From NCBI RefSeq assembly GCF_900218015.1, contig NZ_UFQQ01000003.1, positions 124,001 through 188,000 on the forward strand: DNA of 64,000 bases, written 5' to 3'. The stretch is from Rhodopseudomonas pentothenatexigens. GTDB lineage: Bacteria > Pseudomonadota > Alphaproteobacteria > Rhizobiales > Xanthobacteraceae. Positions 8,298 to 17,423 of this stretch are shown piece by piece (position 1 is the stretch's first letter; each line of letters begins with the position of its first letter). The notes beneath the pieces were generated by a model. It was given only the letters and a program-made list of their open reading frames with translations. It did no database searches and had not been told where the DNA came from. The position numbers and the translations under genes are program-made.

Positions 8298-10409
8298 TCA
8301 GAAAGTCACCCCCGCCTTGGCCAGATAGGTCCGGCCGGGCAGTGGATAGGCGCCGTAGCGGCCGGGCGTGAAGCTGCTGGCCACCGCATAGTCGTAGTAT
8401 TGGGCGTTGAACAGGTTGATCACGCTCAGCGACCAGAAGAATTGGTCGATCTCGCCGCTCAGCTTGACGTCGACGGTGCCGTTGGCCGGGATCTTGACTT
8501 GGCTGTTGGCATTGTCGCTGTCCATGAAGCGACTGCTCCAGACCCGCGCGGTGGCATCGAACACGACGTATTTCTGCCAGACGTTCCAGGTCACGCCGGC
8601 ATTCGCCGTATAGCGCGACACCAGCGGCACGTCGTTGCCCGACAACGGCCCTTCGCGGAACGTTGCGCGGGTGTAGGCCGCGCCGCTGCGCAGCAGCAGA
8701 CTGTCGCTGAGGCGGATCGACGAACTGGTCTCGCCGCCGTAGCGGCGGGTTGGATCGAGATTGGTGTTGTAGAAGTTCACCGGGTCGTAGCGGATCTCGT
8801 TGGTCAGATCCATGTTGTAGACGCTCGTCTGCATCTCGAACGGACCGGACTTGATGCGGAAGCCGCCTTCGACATCCACCGAGGTCTGCGTCTTGAGCGC
8901 AAAGGTGCCCGGGATCGGATTGAAGAACGCATCGTAGGACGGCCCAGAGGCGACGCGTTCGTCGACATTCGGGGTGCGGAACGCGCGAGCGGCGCGGGCA
9001 AACACGCTGAACACGTCGTTAAAGCGATGCTCGAGGCCGACATGCAGCGCATGCTGGGTCTCGGTGCTGTCCAGCGGCAGAGCCTGCGCTCCGCCGAAAT
9101 AGCCGGGCGCCAGCGGATTGAGCCGGTCGGTGGCTTCGACCTTCACGCTCTGCACCCGGCCGCCATAGGAGAAGTCGGTGGTCGGCAGGACGGCGATGGT
9201 CTGCTGCCAATAGCCGGCGAGGGTCTTCTGCGACAGGTTATAGACGTGAACCGGCGGCGTGCCGCGATATTGGCCGCGGTCGGAATCATAGGTCGCGTCG
9301 TAATAGTCGAGGCCGGTGAGGATCTTCGACGGCAGGCCGAAGAACGCGTTCTTGATGCTCAGCCGCGGCGTGATCGACCAAGTCTGCAGATGCGCGTCGA
9401 ACGAGCTCGCGCTGAATGGCGACAGCGGCACATTGCCGAAATAGGCGGCCTGCTGGCGCTTGTCGCGCAGGCCGCCATCGACGATCAGTTCGGCGCCGTC
9501 CCACAGCGATTTGGTGAAGCCGGCCGTGATATTGGTGCCCTGCTTGTCGGCGTAGTCGAACGGCGTGTTGGTGCCGCGGCGGTCGGTCTGCAACTGATTC
9601 AGGCCGATCGACGGGTCGACGGTCCGCGAACCGGGCAGGCCGAGGCGTTGATTGTCGCCCGAGATGTTGACGAACGCGCTGAAGTCGCTCGTCGTGTAAC
9701 GCAGTTCACCCAGCGCATTGTTCTGTTCGAGCGCGTTGTTGGTACGGTAACCGTCGGTACGGACGTGATTGGCGAAGGCCGACGTCGACCATGGGCCGGA
9801 ATTGAAAGCTGCCGACACCGCAGCGAGGCGCTGATTGAACGAGCCGACGCCGCCTTCGGCGCGGAATGTTGCGGGCGGACCGCCAGCGCCGGTCTTGGTG
9901 ACGATGTTGATCACGCCGCCGACCGCGTTGTCGCCGTACAGCACCGCGCCGCTGCCGCCGCGAGTGATCTCGATGCGCTCGATCGACTGCAGCGGGATGC
10001 TCGACAAGTCGATCCCCTGCAGGTCGAGGTCGTTGAGGCGACGGCCGTTGATCAGAAACAGCGTATTCGAGGTCGCTGTGGCGCCGAAGCCGCGCAGGTC
10101 GACCGAAGAGCCGGTACCGTTGACGCCGCCATACAGCGACGTGCTCTGCACACCGGGCGTCTGTGCGATGATGTCCTGCACGGTCTGCGCTGGCGAACGT
10201 GCGATGTCGTCGGCGGTGATCACGGTGCTCGAGGTGCCGACGATGGAGGTGGAGGTGCGGGTGGCGGTGGCGCTGACCACGATCTCCGGCAGCATGTCCT
10301 GAGCGGCGGCGGGCGTGATGAGCGAAAGCGAAGGAACCAGAACGGTGGAGGCGAGAAGTGCGCGCGAAAGGCCGGAGCAAGGCCGCGGCGCGGCGGGTCG
10401 GGAATGCAT
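8298..10409 (-). CDS. btuB: TonB-dependent outer-membrane cobalamin receptor
   Basis: 703 residues. A signal peptide ends near residue 36 (PAAAQ), then a TonB box (EIVVSATAT), a plug domain of about 110 residues (DIARSPAQTVQDIIAQTPGV through GGSGAVLYGDNAVGGVINIVTK), and a C-terminal beta-barrel ending in Phe, as outer-membrane porins do. It takes up vitamin B12 across the outer membrane using TonB energy. Identity as the B12 receptor rests mainly on the cobalamin riboswitch in its leader. ATG 10409 has GAGG nine bases upstream; the longer frame from 10439 lacks a site. No btuCDF genes adjoin it. Confidence 0.9.
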   Translation of the reverse strand: MHSRPAAPRPCSGLSRALLASTVLVPSLSLITPAAAQDMLPEIVVSATATRTSTSIVGTSSTVITADDIARSPAQTVQDIIAQTPGVQSTSLYGGVNGTGSSVDLRGFGATATSNTLFLINGRRLNDLDLQGIDLSSIPLQSIERIEITRGGSGAVLYGDNAVGGVINIVTKTGAGGPPATFRAEGGVGSFNQRLAAVSAAFNSGPWSTSAFANHVRTDGYRTNNALEQNNALGELRYTTSDFSAFVNISGDNQRLGLPGSRTVDPSIGLNQLQTDRRGTNTPFDYADKQGTNITAGFTKSLWDGAELIVDGGLRDKRQQAAYFGNVPLSPFSASSFDAHLQTWSITPRLSIKNAFFGLPSKILTGLDYYDATYDSDRGQYRGTPPVHVYNLSQKTLAGYWQQTIAVLPTTDFSYGGRVQSVKVEATDRLNPLAPGYFGGAQALPLDSTETQHALHVGLEHRFNDVFSVFARAARAFRTPNVDERVASGPSYDAFFNPIPGTFALKTQTSVDVEGGFRIKSGPFEMQTSVYNMDLTNEIRYDPVNFYNTNLDPTRRYGGETSSSIRLSDSLLLRSGAAYTRATFREGPLSGNDVPLVSRYTANAGVTWNVWQKYVVFDATARVWSSRFMDSDNANSQVKIPANGTVDVKLSGEIDQFFWSLSVINLFNAQYYDYAVASSFTPGRYGAYPLPGRTYLAKAGVTF

Positions 10410-10534
10410 GGGATCAACCTCGGCTGACGTCTGTGGCACGTCACAGCGAACGAGGTCTCACCGGCTTGTTCGGAAGCGGTGAAGACAATGCCTGCAATTC
10501 CCGGCCGGCAACTTCGCGTGTGACCACGAATGAC

Positions 10535-10716
10535 GGCAGGTCTCCTGGCTCGCGGTTGATCTTCCGTCGCCTTCCCAGGACCGAGGTTCCCAGTGGCATC
10601 CGACGAAAGACGATCCGCTTACAGTTGCGGGAACAGCTACGGCCTAGAACGCGAAAGTGGCAGCGTCCGCACCGTATTCCCTTTTCATTCCCTCTCGGGA
10701 AACCGTCGGCACCATC
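10535..10716 (-). promoter_or_regulatory. Cobalamin (AdoCbl) riboswitch controlling btuB
   Basis: Read on the minus strand, the conserved blocks appear in order: GGTGCC start (10716), a GGGAA-type segment, GTTCCCGCAACTGTAAGCGG (around 10640-10620), GCCACTG (10597-10591), CCTGGGAAGGCG, and the B12 box AGCCAGGAGACCTGCC (10550-10535). This is a full cobalamin aptamer. About 125 bases separate the B12 box from the btuB ATG. High B12 should repress btuB; whether through transcription or ribosome access is not clear from the sequence. Confidence 0.95.
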
Positions 10717-10855
10717 TAGAAGTCCCGAGATTTGCGAGTCAATTCGCCGATGGCGTCGAACAGGCCTAATCGTGGTCGGATTGTGACCAGCTGTGACTTG
10801 CGTGTAACAGCCGGGTCTGTACACCTCACACGATTAGCGGATGCGGCAGGTGGCG

Positions 10856-11572
10856 ATGGCGGAGTTCGTGGTCGAGTTCGGCAAGGATGGACGGCGGGTC
10901 GAGCCTGACGGCCGGCTCGATGCTGCCGCGTTTCACCGCAACGAGGCGGCGATCCGCGCCGTGTTGGCCCGCCTGCTCACCGGCCGGCACGGCGACGTGC
11001 TCGAAGCGGGCAGCGGCACCGGTCAGCACATCACCGCGCTCGCGCGCGAGCACCCGTCGATCGTGTGGTGGCCGAGCGATCTCAACGACCGGCATTTGGA
11101 GAGCATTGCGGCCTGGCGGGCCGATGCGGCGCTGGCCAATCTGCGGCCGCCGCAGCGGATCGATCTGGCCGATCCTGTCTGGTCGGTCGCGCCGGTCGAG
11201 GGGGCGGCCCCGGGACCGCTGCTGGCGCTGTTCTGTTCCAACGTCGTGCACATCGCGCCGTGGCGCGTCGCCGAAGGGCTGCTCGCCGGCGCCGGACGGC
11301 TGCTGCGCGACGATGGGATGCTGGTGCTGTACGGGCCGTTCAAGAAGGACGGCAGGCACACAGCGCTCAGCAATGCGGTGTTCGACACCAGCCTGCGCGA
11401 CGCCAATCCGGAGTGGGGTGTCCGCGACGTGGCGGATCTGGAACAGCTGGCGGCCGGCGCCGGTCTGGCGCTGAGCGAAATCGTCGAGATGCCGGCCAAC
11501 AACCTGATCCTGGTGTTTGTACGGGCAAAACCGGCGGGGGCCGATGCGGCCGGTGGTACCGCGGCGGGTTGA
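10856..11572 (+). CDS. DUF938-family SAM-dependent methyltransferase-like protein
   Basis: 238 residues with a Rossmann methyltransferase core: DVLEAGSGTGQHITALAREHP is the SAM-binding motif I region and WWPSDLNDRHLESI the acidic loop after strand 2. The opening RNEAAIRAVLARLL pattern and spacing match the DUF938 (UPF0585) family, whose substrate is unknown. I favour ATG 10856 (AGGTGG just upstream) over ATG 10841. It runs in the same direction as the following MFS gene 75 bases away, so they may be co-transcribed. Confidence 0.8.
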   Translation: MAEFVVEFGKDGRRVEPDGRLDAAAFHRNEAAIRAVLARLLTGRHGDVLEAGSGTGQHITALAREHPSIVWWPSDLNDRHLESIAAWRADAALANLRPPQRIDLADPVWSVAPVEGAAPGPLLALFCSNVVHIAPWRVAEGLLAGAGRLLRDDGMLVLYGPFKKDGRHTALSNAVFDTSLRDANPEWGVRDVADLEQLAAGAGLALSEIVEMPANNLILVFVRAKPAGADAAGGTAAG

Positions 11573-11647
11573 TCGCGCCCGGCCCGGCCCTATGATGCGC
11601 GCGCAATCGCCGGCCGGGGTCGGCCGGCGCGAGGAGAATCCCCGCCG

Positions 11648-12895
11648 ATGGTCGATGCGACGGCCAACGACATCGTCGAAGACGATGCCCGTGCCCGTTC
11701 CAACGTGGTGCGGCTGGTCGCGGCGCAGGCACTGACCGGCGCCAACGCCGCGGTGATCTTCGCCACCGGCTCGATCATCGGCGCCCAGCTCGCGCCGCAG
11801 ATGTCGCTCGCGACCGTGCCGCTGTCGATGTACGTGCTCGGCCTTGCTGCCGGCACGCTGCCGACCGGCTGGATCGCGCGGGCTTTCGGCCGGCGTGTCG
11901 CCTTCATGGTCGGCACCGGCTGCGGCGCGCTGACCGGCGTGCTCGGCGCGGTCGCGATCCTGTACGGCTCGTTCCTGCTGTTCTGCGTCGCCACCTTCAT
12001 CGGCGGGCTGTACGCCGCGGTGTCGCAATCCTACCGATTCGCCGCTGCCGACGGCGCCAGCGCGGCCTATCGGCCGAAGGCGGTGTCGTGGGTGATGGCC
12101 GGCGGGGTGTTCGCCGGCGTGCTCGGTCCGCAGCTCGTGCAATGGACCATGGACGTCTGGCAGCCGTATCTGTTCGCGTTCTCCTATGTGGTGCAGGCGG
12201 TAATCGCGCTGATCGCCATGGCGGTGCTGTGGGGCGTCGATGCGCCGAAGCCGAAGCCGGCCGAACGCGCCGGCGGCCGGCCGCTGCTGGAGATCGTGCG
12301 GCAGCCGCGCTTCATCGCCGCGGCGCTGTGCGGCGCAATCGCCTATCCGATGATGAACCTGGTGATGACCTCGGCGCCGCTGGCGATGCAGATGTGCGGG
12401 CTGAGCGTCGGCGATTCCAATTTCGGTCTGCAATGGCACATCGTGGCGATGTACGCGCCGAGCTTCGTCACCGGCTCGCTGATCATCAAGTTCGGCGCGC
12501 CGCGCGTGGTCGCGGCCGGCCTGATCCTGGAGGCGCTCGGTGCCGGCATCGGCCTCACCGGCGTCACCGCCCCGCACTTCTGGGCGACGCTGTTCGTGAT
12601 CGGGGTCGGCTGGAACCTGGCGTTCGTCGGCGCCTCCGCGCTGGTGCTGGAAACCCACCAGCCGAACGAGCGGACCAAGGTCCAGGCGGTCAATGATTTC
12701 ATCATTTTCGGGCTGATGGCGCTGGGCTCGTTCGCGTCCGGCCAGTTGCTGGCCGACTACGGCTGGGCGACCGTCAATCTCGCGGTGTTTCCGCCGGTGT
12801 TGCTCGGCCTGATCGTGCTGGCGATCACCGGCTGGTCGAAGATACGAAAACGTGCGGCTCTGGCCGCCACCGAACTGTCCGATCGCGGCGTCTGA
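11648..12895 (+). CDS. MFS transporter
   Basis: 415 residues, 12 predicted helices. The loop after helix 2 reads GWIARAFGRRVAF, a variant of the MFS signature GxxxDRxGRR, and RAAGRP-type basic residues separate the halves near residue 205. A strong GAGGAG site precedes ATG 11648. MFS proteins use the proton or ion gradient to move small solutes; this divergent one resembles drug or metabolite exporters of the YceI/YfkF-like kind, but its substrate cannot be told. A second unrelated MFS gene follows at 12981. Confidence 0.82.
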   Translation: MVDATANDIVEDDARARSNVVRLVAAQALTGANAAVIFATGSIIGAQLAPQMSLATVPLSMYVLGLAAGTLPTGWIARAFGRRVAFMVGTGCGALTGVLGAVAILYGSFLLFCVATFIGGLYAAVSQSYRFAAADGASAAYRPKAVSWVMAGGVFAGVLGPQLVQWTMDVWQPYLFAFSYVVQAVIALIAMAVLWGVDAPKPKPAERAGGRPLLEIVRQPRFIAAALCGAIAYPMMNLVMTSAPLAMQMCGLSVGDSNFGLQWHIVAMYAPSFVTGSLIIKFGAPRVVAAGLILEALGAGIGLTGVTAPHFWATLFVIGVGWNLAFVGASALVLETHQPNERTKVQAVNDFIIFGLMALGSFASGQLLADYGWATVNLAVFPPVLLGLIVLAITGWSKIRKRAALAATELSDRGV

Positions 12896-12945
12896 CCGCG
12901 CACCAACACGGCCGGCGGCGAACGCCGGACAGGGGAGGGAGTCCG

Positions 12946-12987
12946 ATGCCGTCGCCTGCGACGAATGACGCTCGCCGCCCATGGTGA
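12946..12987 (+). CDS. Possible 13-residue leader ORF coupled to the next MFS gene
   Basis: ATG 12946 stands six bases after the strong ribosome site GGGGAGGGA and encodes MPSPATNDARRPW, ending at TGA 12985-12987. The following MFS start (ATG 12981) lies inside its last codons and has no good ribosome site of its own. This looks like a translationally coupled leader. Alternatively the MFS gene truly starts elsewhere or a frameshift separates it from this ATG. Confidence 0.4.
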   Translation: MPSPATNDARRPW

Positions 12988-14198
12988 CGACCCCGGCTCC
13001 CGACGAGACCTCGTTCCGCTATCACGGCTGGCGGATCGTCGTGGTGTGCTTCGTCGTCGCCACCTTCGGCTGGGGACTCGGCTTCTACGGTCAGAGCGTT
13101 TATCTCGCCGAACTGGCCCGCATGCACGGCTGGCCATCGTCGCAGATCGCCACCGCGACGACGTTCTTCTATCTCGCCGGTGCGCTGCTGGTCGCGTTCG
13201 TCGGTGATGTGATCCGCACCATCGGGGCCCGGTCGTGCCTGCTCGGCGGCATCGCCGCGATGGCGCTCGGCACCGCTTTGCTCGGCCGGATCGATGCGGT
13301 CTGGCAGCTCTATGCGGTCGATGCGCTGCTGGCGGTCGGCTGGGCCGGGACCAGTCTCGGCGCGATCACCAACACGCTCGGCCTGTGGTTCGACCGGCGC
13401 CGCGGCATGGCGATCAGCCTGGCGCTCAACGGCGCTTCCTTCGGCGGCATTGCCGGCGTGCCGCTGCTGGTGGCGCTGATCGGCGCGCTCGGCTTCGCCG
13501 GAGCGACGACGGCTACCGCGCTCGCCGCGGTGGTGTTGCTGATGCCGCTGGTCGCGATCGTGGTCGCGCCGCCGCTGCATCCCGCCAATGCCGCTCCGGT
13601 CGCCGCCGCGCCAAGGCCGCTGTCGTCCGGCGCGATCCGCGGCAGCGCGCTGCGCGACCTCGGCTTTCTGACTGCGACGATCGCGTTCTCGCTGGTGCTG
13701 TTCGCGCAGGTCGGCTTCATCGTCCACCTGATCGCCTATCTCGATCCGCTGATCGGTCGCGAGCGCGCCGCGCTGGCGATGTCGCTGCTGACCGCGATGG
13801 CGGTGGTCGGGCGGGTGTCGCTGTCGGTGGTGATCGACCGGCTCAACCAGCGCCTGGTTTCGGCGCTGTCGTTCGCCAGCCAAGCGGTGGCGTTGGGAGT
13901 CTTGATCTCCACCCGCGACGCGACGCTGCTGCTGGCCGCCTGCGCGTTGTTCGGTTTTTCGGTCGGCAATCTGATCACCTTGCCGGCGCTGATCATCCAG
14001 CGCGAATTCCCGGCATCGTCGTTCGGCGTTTTGGTCGCGCTCAACACTGCGATCAACCAGGTCACCTACGCGTTCGGCCCCGGCATCATCGGCCTGCTGC
14101 GCGACGCCTCCGGCAGCTATGCGCTGCCGTTCGCCGGCTGTATCGCGCTGCAGCTCGCCGCCGCAGCGCTGATCATGGTGCGGCGAGGGCGAAGATAG
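12981..14198 (+). CDS. MFS transporter (monocarboxylate/oxalate-formate-like)
   Basis: 405 residues, 12 helices. The start HGWRIVVVCFVVATFGWGLGFYGQSVY and the helix 4 segment GWAGTSLGAITNTLGLWFDRRRGMAISLAL are typical of the MCT/OFA-like MFS branch that carries monocarboxylates. Start taken at ATG 12981; the only strong ribosome site nearby is before the short leader ORF at 12946, so initiation may depend on coupling. It precedes, convergently, the carboxymuconolactone-decarboxylase-like gene. Substrate unknown. Confidence 0.82.
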   Translation: MVTTPAPDETSFRYHGWRIVVVCFVVATFGWGLGFYGQSVYLAELARMHGWPSSQIATATTFFYLAGALLVAFVGDVIRTIGARSCLLGGIAAMALGTALLGRIDAVWQLYAVDALLAVGWAGTSLGAITNTLGLWFDRRRGMAISLALNGASFGGIAGVPLLVALIGALGFAGATTATALAAVVLLMPLVAIVVAPPLHPANAAPVAAAPRPLSSGAIRGSALRDLGFLTATIAFSLVLFAQVGFIVHLIAYLDPLIGRERAALAMSLLTAMAVVGRVSLSVVIDRLNQRLVSALSFASQAVALGVLISTRDATLLLAACALFGFSVGNLITLPALIIQREFPASSFGVLVALNTAINQVTYAFGPGIIGLLRDASGSYALPFAGCIALQLAAAALIMVRRGRR

Positions 14199-14225
14199 CC
14201 CTTCTATCGCAGCGGAAACGACGGC

Positions 14226-14771
14226 TCACGCCAGCTCCGGCGTCTCGCCGTCGGGCAGCGGGAATTGGTAGGCGTTGAGCGTCATCGACACCATCGTGTA
14301 GTAGCCGCACAGTCCGATCACTTCGACCAAGCCGCGCTCGCCGAGCAGCCGCATCGCCTCGTCATACAGCGGCTGCGGCAGCCCCTTGGCTTCGTGCAAG
14401 GCGCGGGCGACATCGTAGATCACCTGCGCCTTCGGATTGTCGAACGATGGTGTGCGGCGGTCGCGGATCGCTTCGATGATCCTGGGATCGAGGCCGCCGT
14501 CGAGCGCCATCTTCTTGTGCGCGTACCATTCGTACTGCGCGGTCCAATGCCGCGCGGTGACCAGGATCGCCAGTTCCGACAGCGCCGGGGTCAGCGAGGT
14601 GTCGTAGCGCAGGAAGGCGCCGAGCCGGGTGGCGTGCCGGGCCATCTCCGGGCTCGCCAGCCACGCCATCATCGGCGGCGGCGGGCTGCCGCGCTTGCTG
14701 GCGATCGACTCGTCGTAGATGGCGCGTTGTTCGGCGCTCATTTCGCCGGGCGAAAGCAAATTCAGGCGCAT
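14226..14771 (-). CDS. Carboxymuconolactone decarboxylase (CMD) family protein
   Basis: 181 residues, all-helical CMD/AhpD-like fold: LTPALSELAILVTARHWTAQYEWYAHKKMAL followed by LDPRIIEAIRD, then FDNPKAQVIYDVARALHE. The CxxC pair of peroxidase-active AhpD proteins is absent (QYEW-YAH occupies the place), so alkyl hydroperoxidase activity is unlikely. Members of this Cys-less group occur in aromatic and acyl-CoA catabolic clusters. It diverges from the acyl-CoA dehydrogenase gene 163 bases away, which suggests a shared catabolic role; the reaction is unknown. Confidence 0.82.
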   Translation of the reverse strand: MRLNLLSPGEMSAEQRAIYDESIASKRGSPPPPMMAWLASPEMARHATRLGAFLRYDTSLTPALSELAILVTARHWTAQYEWYAHKKMALDGGLDPRIIEAIRDRRTPSFDNPKAQVIYDVARALHEAKGLPQPLYDEAMRLLGERGLVEVIGLCGYYTMVSMTLNAYQFPLPDGETPELA

Positions 14772-14933
14772 CCTCGGTTGTCCTCTTCGGGTGTCGGCGT
14801 TCGTTCCCTAGCACATTGCCGCAAGATCGGAGCCGAGACGGATATTGAATTCCACCGCGCGACGCGCCAAGGTTGCCGCCAACAATGCATCGTCGGCGTG
14901 CAAAGCGTCGGCGCAAATGTGGATGGAAACCGC

Positions 14934-16118
14934 ATGACCGATCTCGATACATTCCGCGCCGAGACTCGCGCCTGGCTGGAGGCCAATTGCCCTGCCGAGA
15001 TGCGCACGCCGATGCAGGGCGACGAGGACAATTTCTGGGGCGGCCGCAACGCCAAATTCGCCTCCGAGGCGCAGAAGGTCTGGTTCGAGCGGATGCGCGA
15101 CAAGGGCTGGACCGTGCCGGACTGGCCGACGCAATACGGCGGCGGCGGGCTCGACGGCGCCCAGCACAAGGTGTTGCGCGAAGAGATGGCTGCGATCGGC
15201 GCGCGCCCGCCGCTGTCGTCGTTCGGCATCTGGATGCTTGGGCCGGCGCTGCTGAAATACGGCAACGAACAGCAGAAGGCCGAGCACCTGCCGAAGATCG
15301 CGCGTGGCGAAATTCGCTGGTGCCAGGGCTATTCCGAGCCGAACGCCGGATCGGATCTGGCCTCGCTGCAGACCCGCGCGGTGCCGGACGGCGACGACTT
15401 CATCATCAACGGTTCGAAGATCTGGACGTCCTACGCCAATTACGCCGACTGGATTTTCTGCCTGGTGCGCACCGACCCGGCCGCCAAGAAGCACGACGGC
15501 ATCAGCTTCATCCTGTTCGACATGACGTCGCCCGGCGTGACCACCAAGCCGATCCTGCTGATCTCCGGCAAGTCGCCGTTCTGCGAGACCTTTTTTGACA
15601 ACGTCCGGGTGCCTCAGTCGCACGTCGTCGGCACCATCAATCGCGGCTGGGACGTCGCCAAATATCTGCTGCAGCACGAGCGCGCGATGATCTCCGGGAT
15701 GGGCGGCCGTGACGGCGGCCGGCCGCTCGGCCAAGTCGCGGCGGATTCGCTCGGCACCGACGCGCAGGGGCGGCTTGACGATCCGATCCTGCGCGGCGAG
15801 ATCGCCACGTTCGATGTCGACGAGGCGGCGCTCGCCTGCGCGGCGGAGCGGGCGGTCGATCTCGCCAAGGCCGGCCAACTGCATCCGGCATTTTCGTCGG
15901 CGATGAAGTACTACGGCACCGAGCTGAACAAGCGCCGCCACGAGATCCTGATGTCGGCCGGCGGCATCGACGCGCTGGAGTGGGAGAGCGAGCGCAGCCA
16001 CGACGGCGCCCGCGCCCGCGCCTGGCTGCGCACCAAGGCCAACTCGATCGAAGGCGGCACCAGCGAAGTGATGCTCGGTATCGTCGCCAAGCGCATCCTC
16101 GATCTGCCGGGGGCGTAG
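14934..16118 (+). CDS. Acyl-CoA dehydrogenase, catalytic-type subunit
   Basis: 394 residues of flavin-dependent acyl-CoA dehydrogenase: N-terminal helical domain, then YSEPNAGSDLASLQTRA (flavin/substrate loop) and a C-terminal helical domain ending SIEGGTSEVMLGIVAKRIL, where the Glu occupies the catalytic-base position of the family (usually in YEGT). It oxidises an acyl-CoA to the enoyl-CoA, passing electrons to ETF. The start is ATG 14934; the long open frame upstream overlaps the divergent CMD gene and is a shadow. The next gene is a second, divergent dehydrogenase, as in heteromeric pairs. Confidence 0.9.
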   Translation: MTDLDTFRAETRAWLEANCPAEMRTPMQGDEDNFWGGRNAKFASEAQKVWFERMRDKGWTVPDWPTQYGGGGLDGAQHKVLREEMAAIGARPPLSSFGIWMLGPALLKYGNEQQKAEHLPKIARGEIRWCQGYSEPNAGSDLASLQTRAVPDGDDFIINGSKIWTSYANYADWIFCLVRTDPAAKKHDGISFILFDMTSPGVTTKPILLISGKSPFCETFFDNVRVPQSHVVGTINRGWDVAKYLLQHERAMISGMGGRDGGRPLGQVAADSLGTDAQGRLDDPILRGEIATFDVDEAALACAAERAVDLAKAGQLHPAFSSAMKYYGTELNKRRHEILMSAGGIDALEWESERSHDGARARAWLRTKANSIEGGTSEVMLGIVAKRILDLPGA

Positions 16119-16130
16119 CACCACCCCTCC

Positions 16131-16230
16131 ACGTCATTCCGGGGCGCGCGTAGCGCGAACCCGGAATCTCTCTTCGCAACAACATCGGGATTCCAGGTCT
16201 GCGCGCGCCGCGCACATCCCGGAATAACGA
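16131..16230. repeat. Palindromic intergenic repeat, family A, copy 1
   Basis: About 100 bases between the two acyl-CoA dehydrogenase genes, starting CGTCATTCCGGGGCGCG and ending in the near-complement CCCGGAATAACG. Internal GCGCGCGTAGCGCG and GCGCGCGCCGCGC stretches add further pairing. A second copy with the same ends lies at 17424-17538. Confidence 0.75.
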
Positions 16231-16265
16231 ACTCAAACCATCATTCCGAAGCGGAAACATCACCC

Positions 16266-17405
16266 ATGGCTCTCGTCCTCACCGAAGAACAAACCATGCT
16301 GCGCGACTCGGCGCGCGGGCTGATCGGCGACAAGGCGCCGGTGGCGCATTTGCGCAAGCTGCGCGACGAGCGTGACGCTACCGGCTTCTCCCGCGACTTG
16401 TGGAAGAGCTTCGCCGAGATGGGCTTGGCCGGCCTGCTGGTGCCGGAGGAGTTCGGCGGCTCGGGGCTCGGCTGCGTCGAGGCCGGCGTGGTGATGGAAG
16501 AAATCGGCCGCAACCTGACGCCGTCGCCGCTGCTGTCGACCGCGATCCTGGCGGCTTCCGCGCTCGTCCGCGGCGGCTCGGACGCGCAGAAGAAGGCATA
16601 CTTGCCGAAGATCGCCGATGGATCGCTCATCGCCGCGCTCGCGGTCGATGAAGGCGCCAAGCACCGGCCCGCGAAGATCGCGCTGGCGGCGACCCGCGCC
16701 GGCAACGGCTTTCGGCTGAAGGGCGAGAAGGCGCTGGTGGTCGACGGTCACGTCGCCGACCTTTTGGTCGTCGCGGCGCGCAGTGCCGGTCAGCCGGGCG
16801 ATGCCGACGGGTTGACGCTGTTCCTGGTCGACCCGAAGGCCAAGGGCGTTGCGATCGAGCGTACCGTGATGGTCGACGCCCACAATGCAGCGCGGATCGG
16901 TTTCGACGACGTCGAGGTGAATGCCGATCAGGTACTCGGCGAGGTCGATCGGGGCGGGGCGCTGCTTGAGGCGGTGCTGAATATCGGCCGCGCTGCCGTC
17001 GCAGCCGAGATGCTCGGTGTTGCCGACGAGGCGTTCGGCCGGACGGTGAGCTATCTCAAGGAGCGCAAGCAGTTCGGCAGGCTGATCGGCGAATTCCAGG
17101 CGCTGCAGCACCGCGCCGCGCATCTCTACACCGAGATCGAGATCCTGCGCGCCGCCGTGCTCAAGGCGCTCCAGGCGGTCGACGCCGACGCGGCGCAGGC
17201 GCGCGTTGCTGTCGCTGTCGCGAAGGCCAAGGCCGGCACGGTGACCACGCTCGCGGTGCAGGAAGGCGTGCAGATGCACGGCGGCATGGGCATGACCGAC
17301 CAGTTCGATATCGGCCTGTTCATGAAGCGCGGCCGCGTGCTGCAGGAGCTGTTCGGCGACAGCGCCTATCACGCCGAAGCGCTGGCGGAGTGGAAGACGT
17401 ATTGA
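16266..17405 (+). CDS. Acyl-CoA dehydrogenase, second (possibly non-catalytic) subunit
   Basis: 379 residues with the acyl-CoA dehydrogenase fold: LTEEQTMLRDSARGLI at the N-terminus, LLVPEEFGGSGLGCVEAGVV, and the C-terminal QEGVQMHGGMGMTDQFDIGLFMKR. The YEGT-type segment carrying the catalytic Glu in the preceding gene's product is not visible near the C-terminus here. Tandem acyl-CoA dehydrogenase genes of this sort can form heterotetramers in which one subunit lacks the base. It is 147 bases downstream of its partner, across a repeat element. Substrate unknown. Confidence 0.88.
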   Translation: MALVLTEEQTMLRDSARGLIGDKAPVAHLRKLRDERDATGFSRDLWKSFAEMGLAGLLVPEEFGGSGLGCVEAGVVMEEIGRNLTPSPLLSTAILAASALVRGGSDAQKKAYLPKIADGSLIAALAVDEGAKHRPAKIALAATRAGNGFRLKGEKALVVDGHVADLLVVAARSAGQPGDADGLTLFLVDPKAKGVAIERTVMVDAHNAARIGFDDVEVNADQVLGEVDRGGALLEAVLNIGRAAVAAEMLGVADEAFGRTVSYLKERKQFGRLIGEFQALQHRAAHLYTEIEILRAAVLKALQAVDADAAQARVAVAVAKAKAGTVTTLAVQEGVQMHGGMGMTDQFDIGLFMKRGRVLQELFGDSAYHAEALAEWKTY

Positions 17406-17423
17406 TGGGTTAGCGTCACAAGC

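Noticed and set aside
8268..10427. 719-residue open frame on the plus strand opposite btuB
   Set aside because: It mirrors btuB codon by codon, has low-complexity Arg/Ala/Gly/Asp-rich composition, no domain, and covers the btuB terminator and start.
10826..12982. 718-residue open frame on the minus strand opposite the methyltransferase and MFS genes
   Set aside because: An antisense frame kept open by high GC; composition rich in Arg, His and Gln, no recognisable fold, crosses two real genes.
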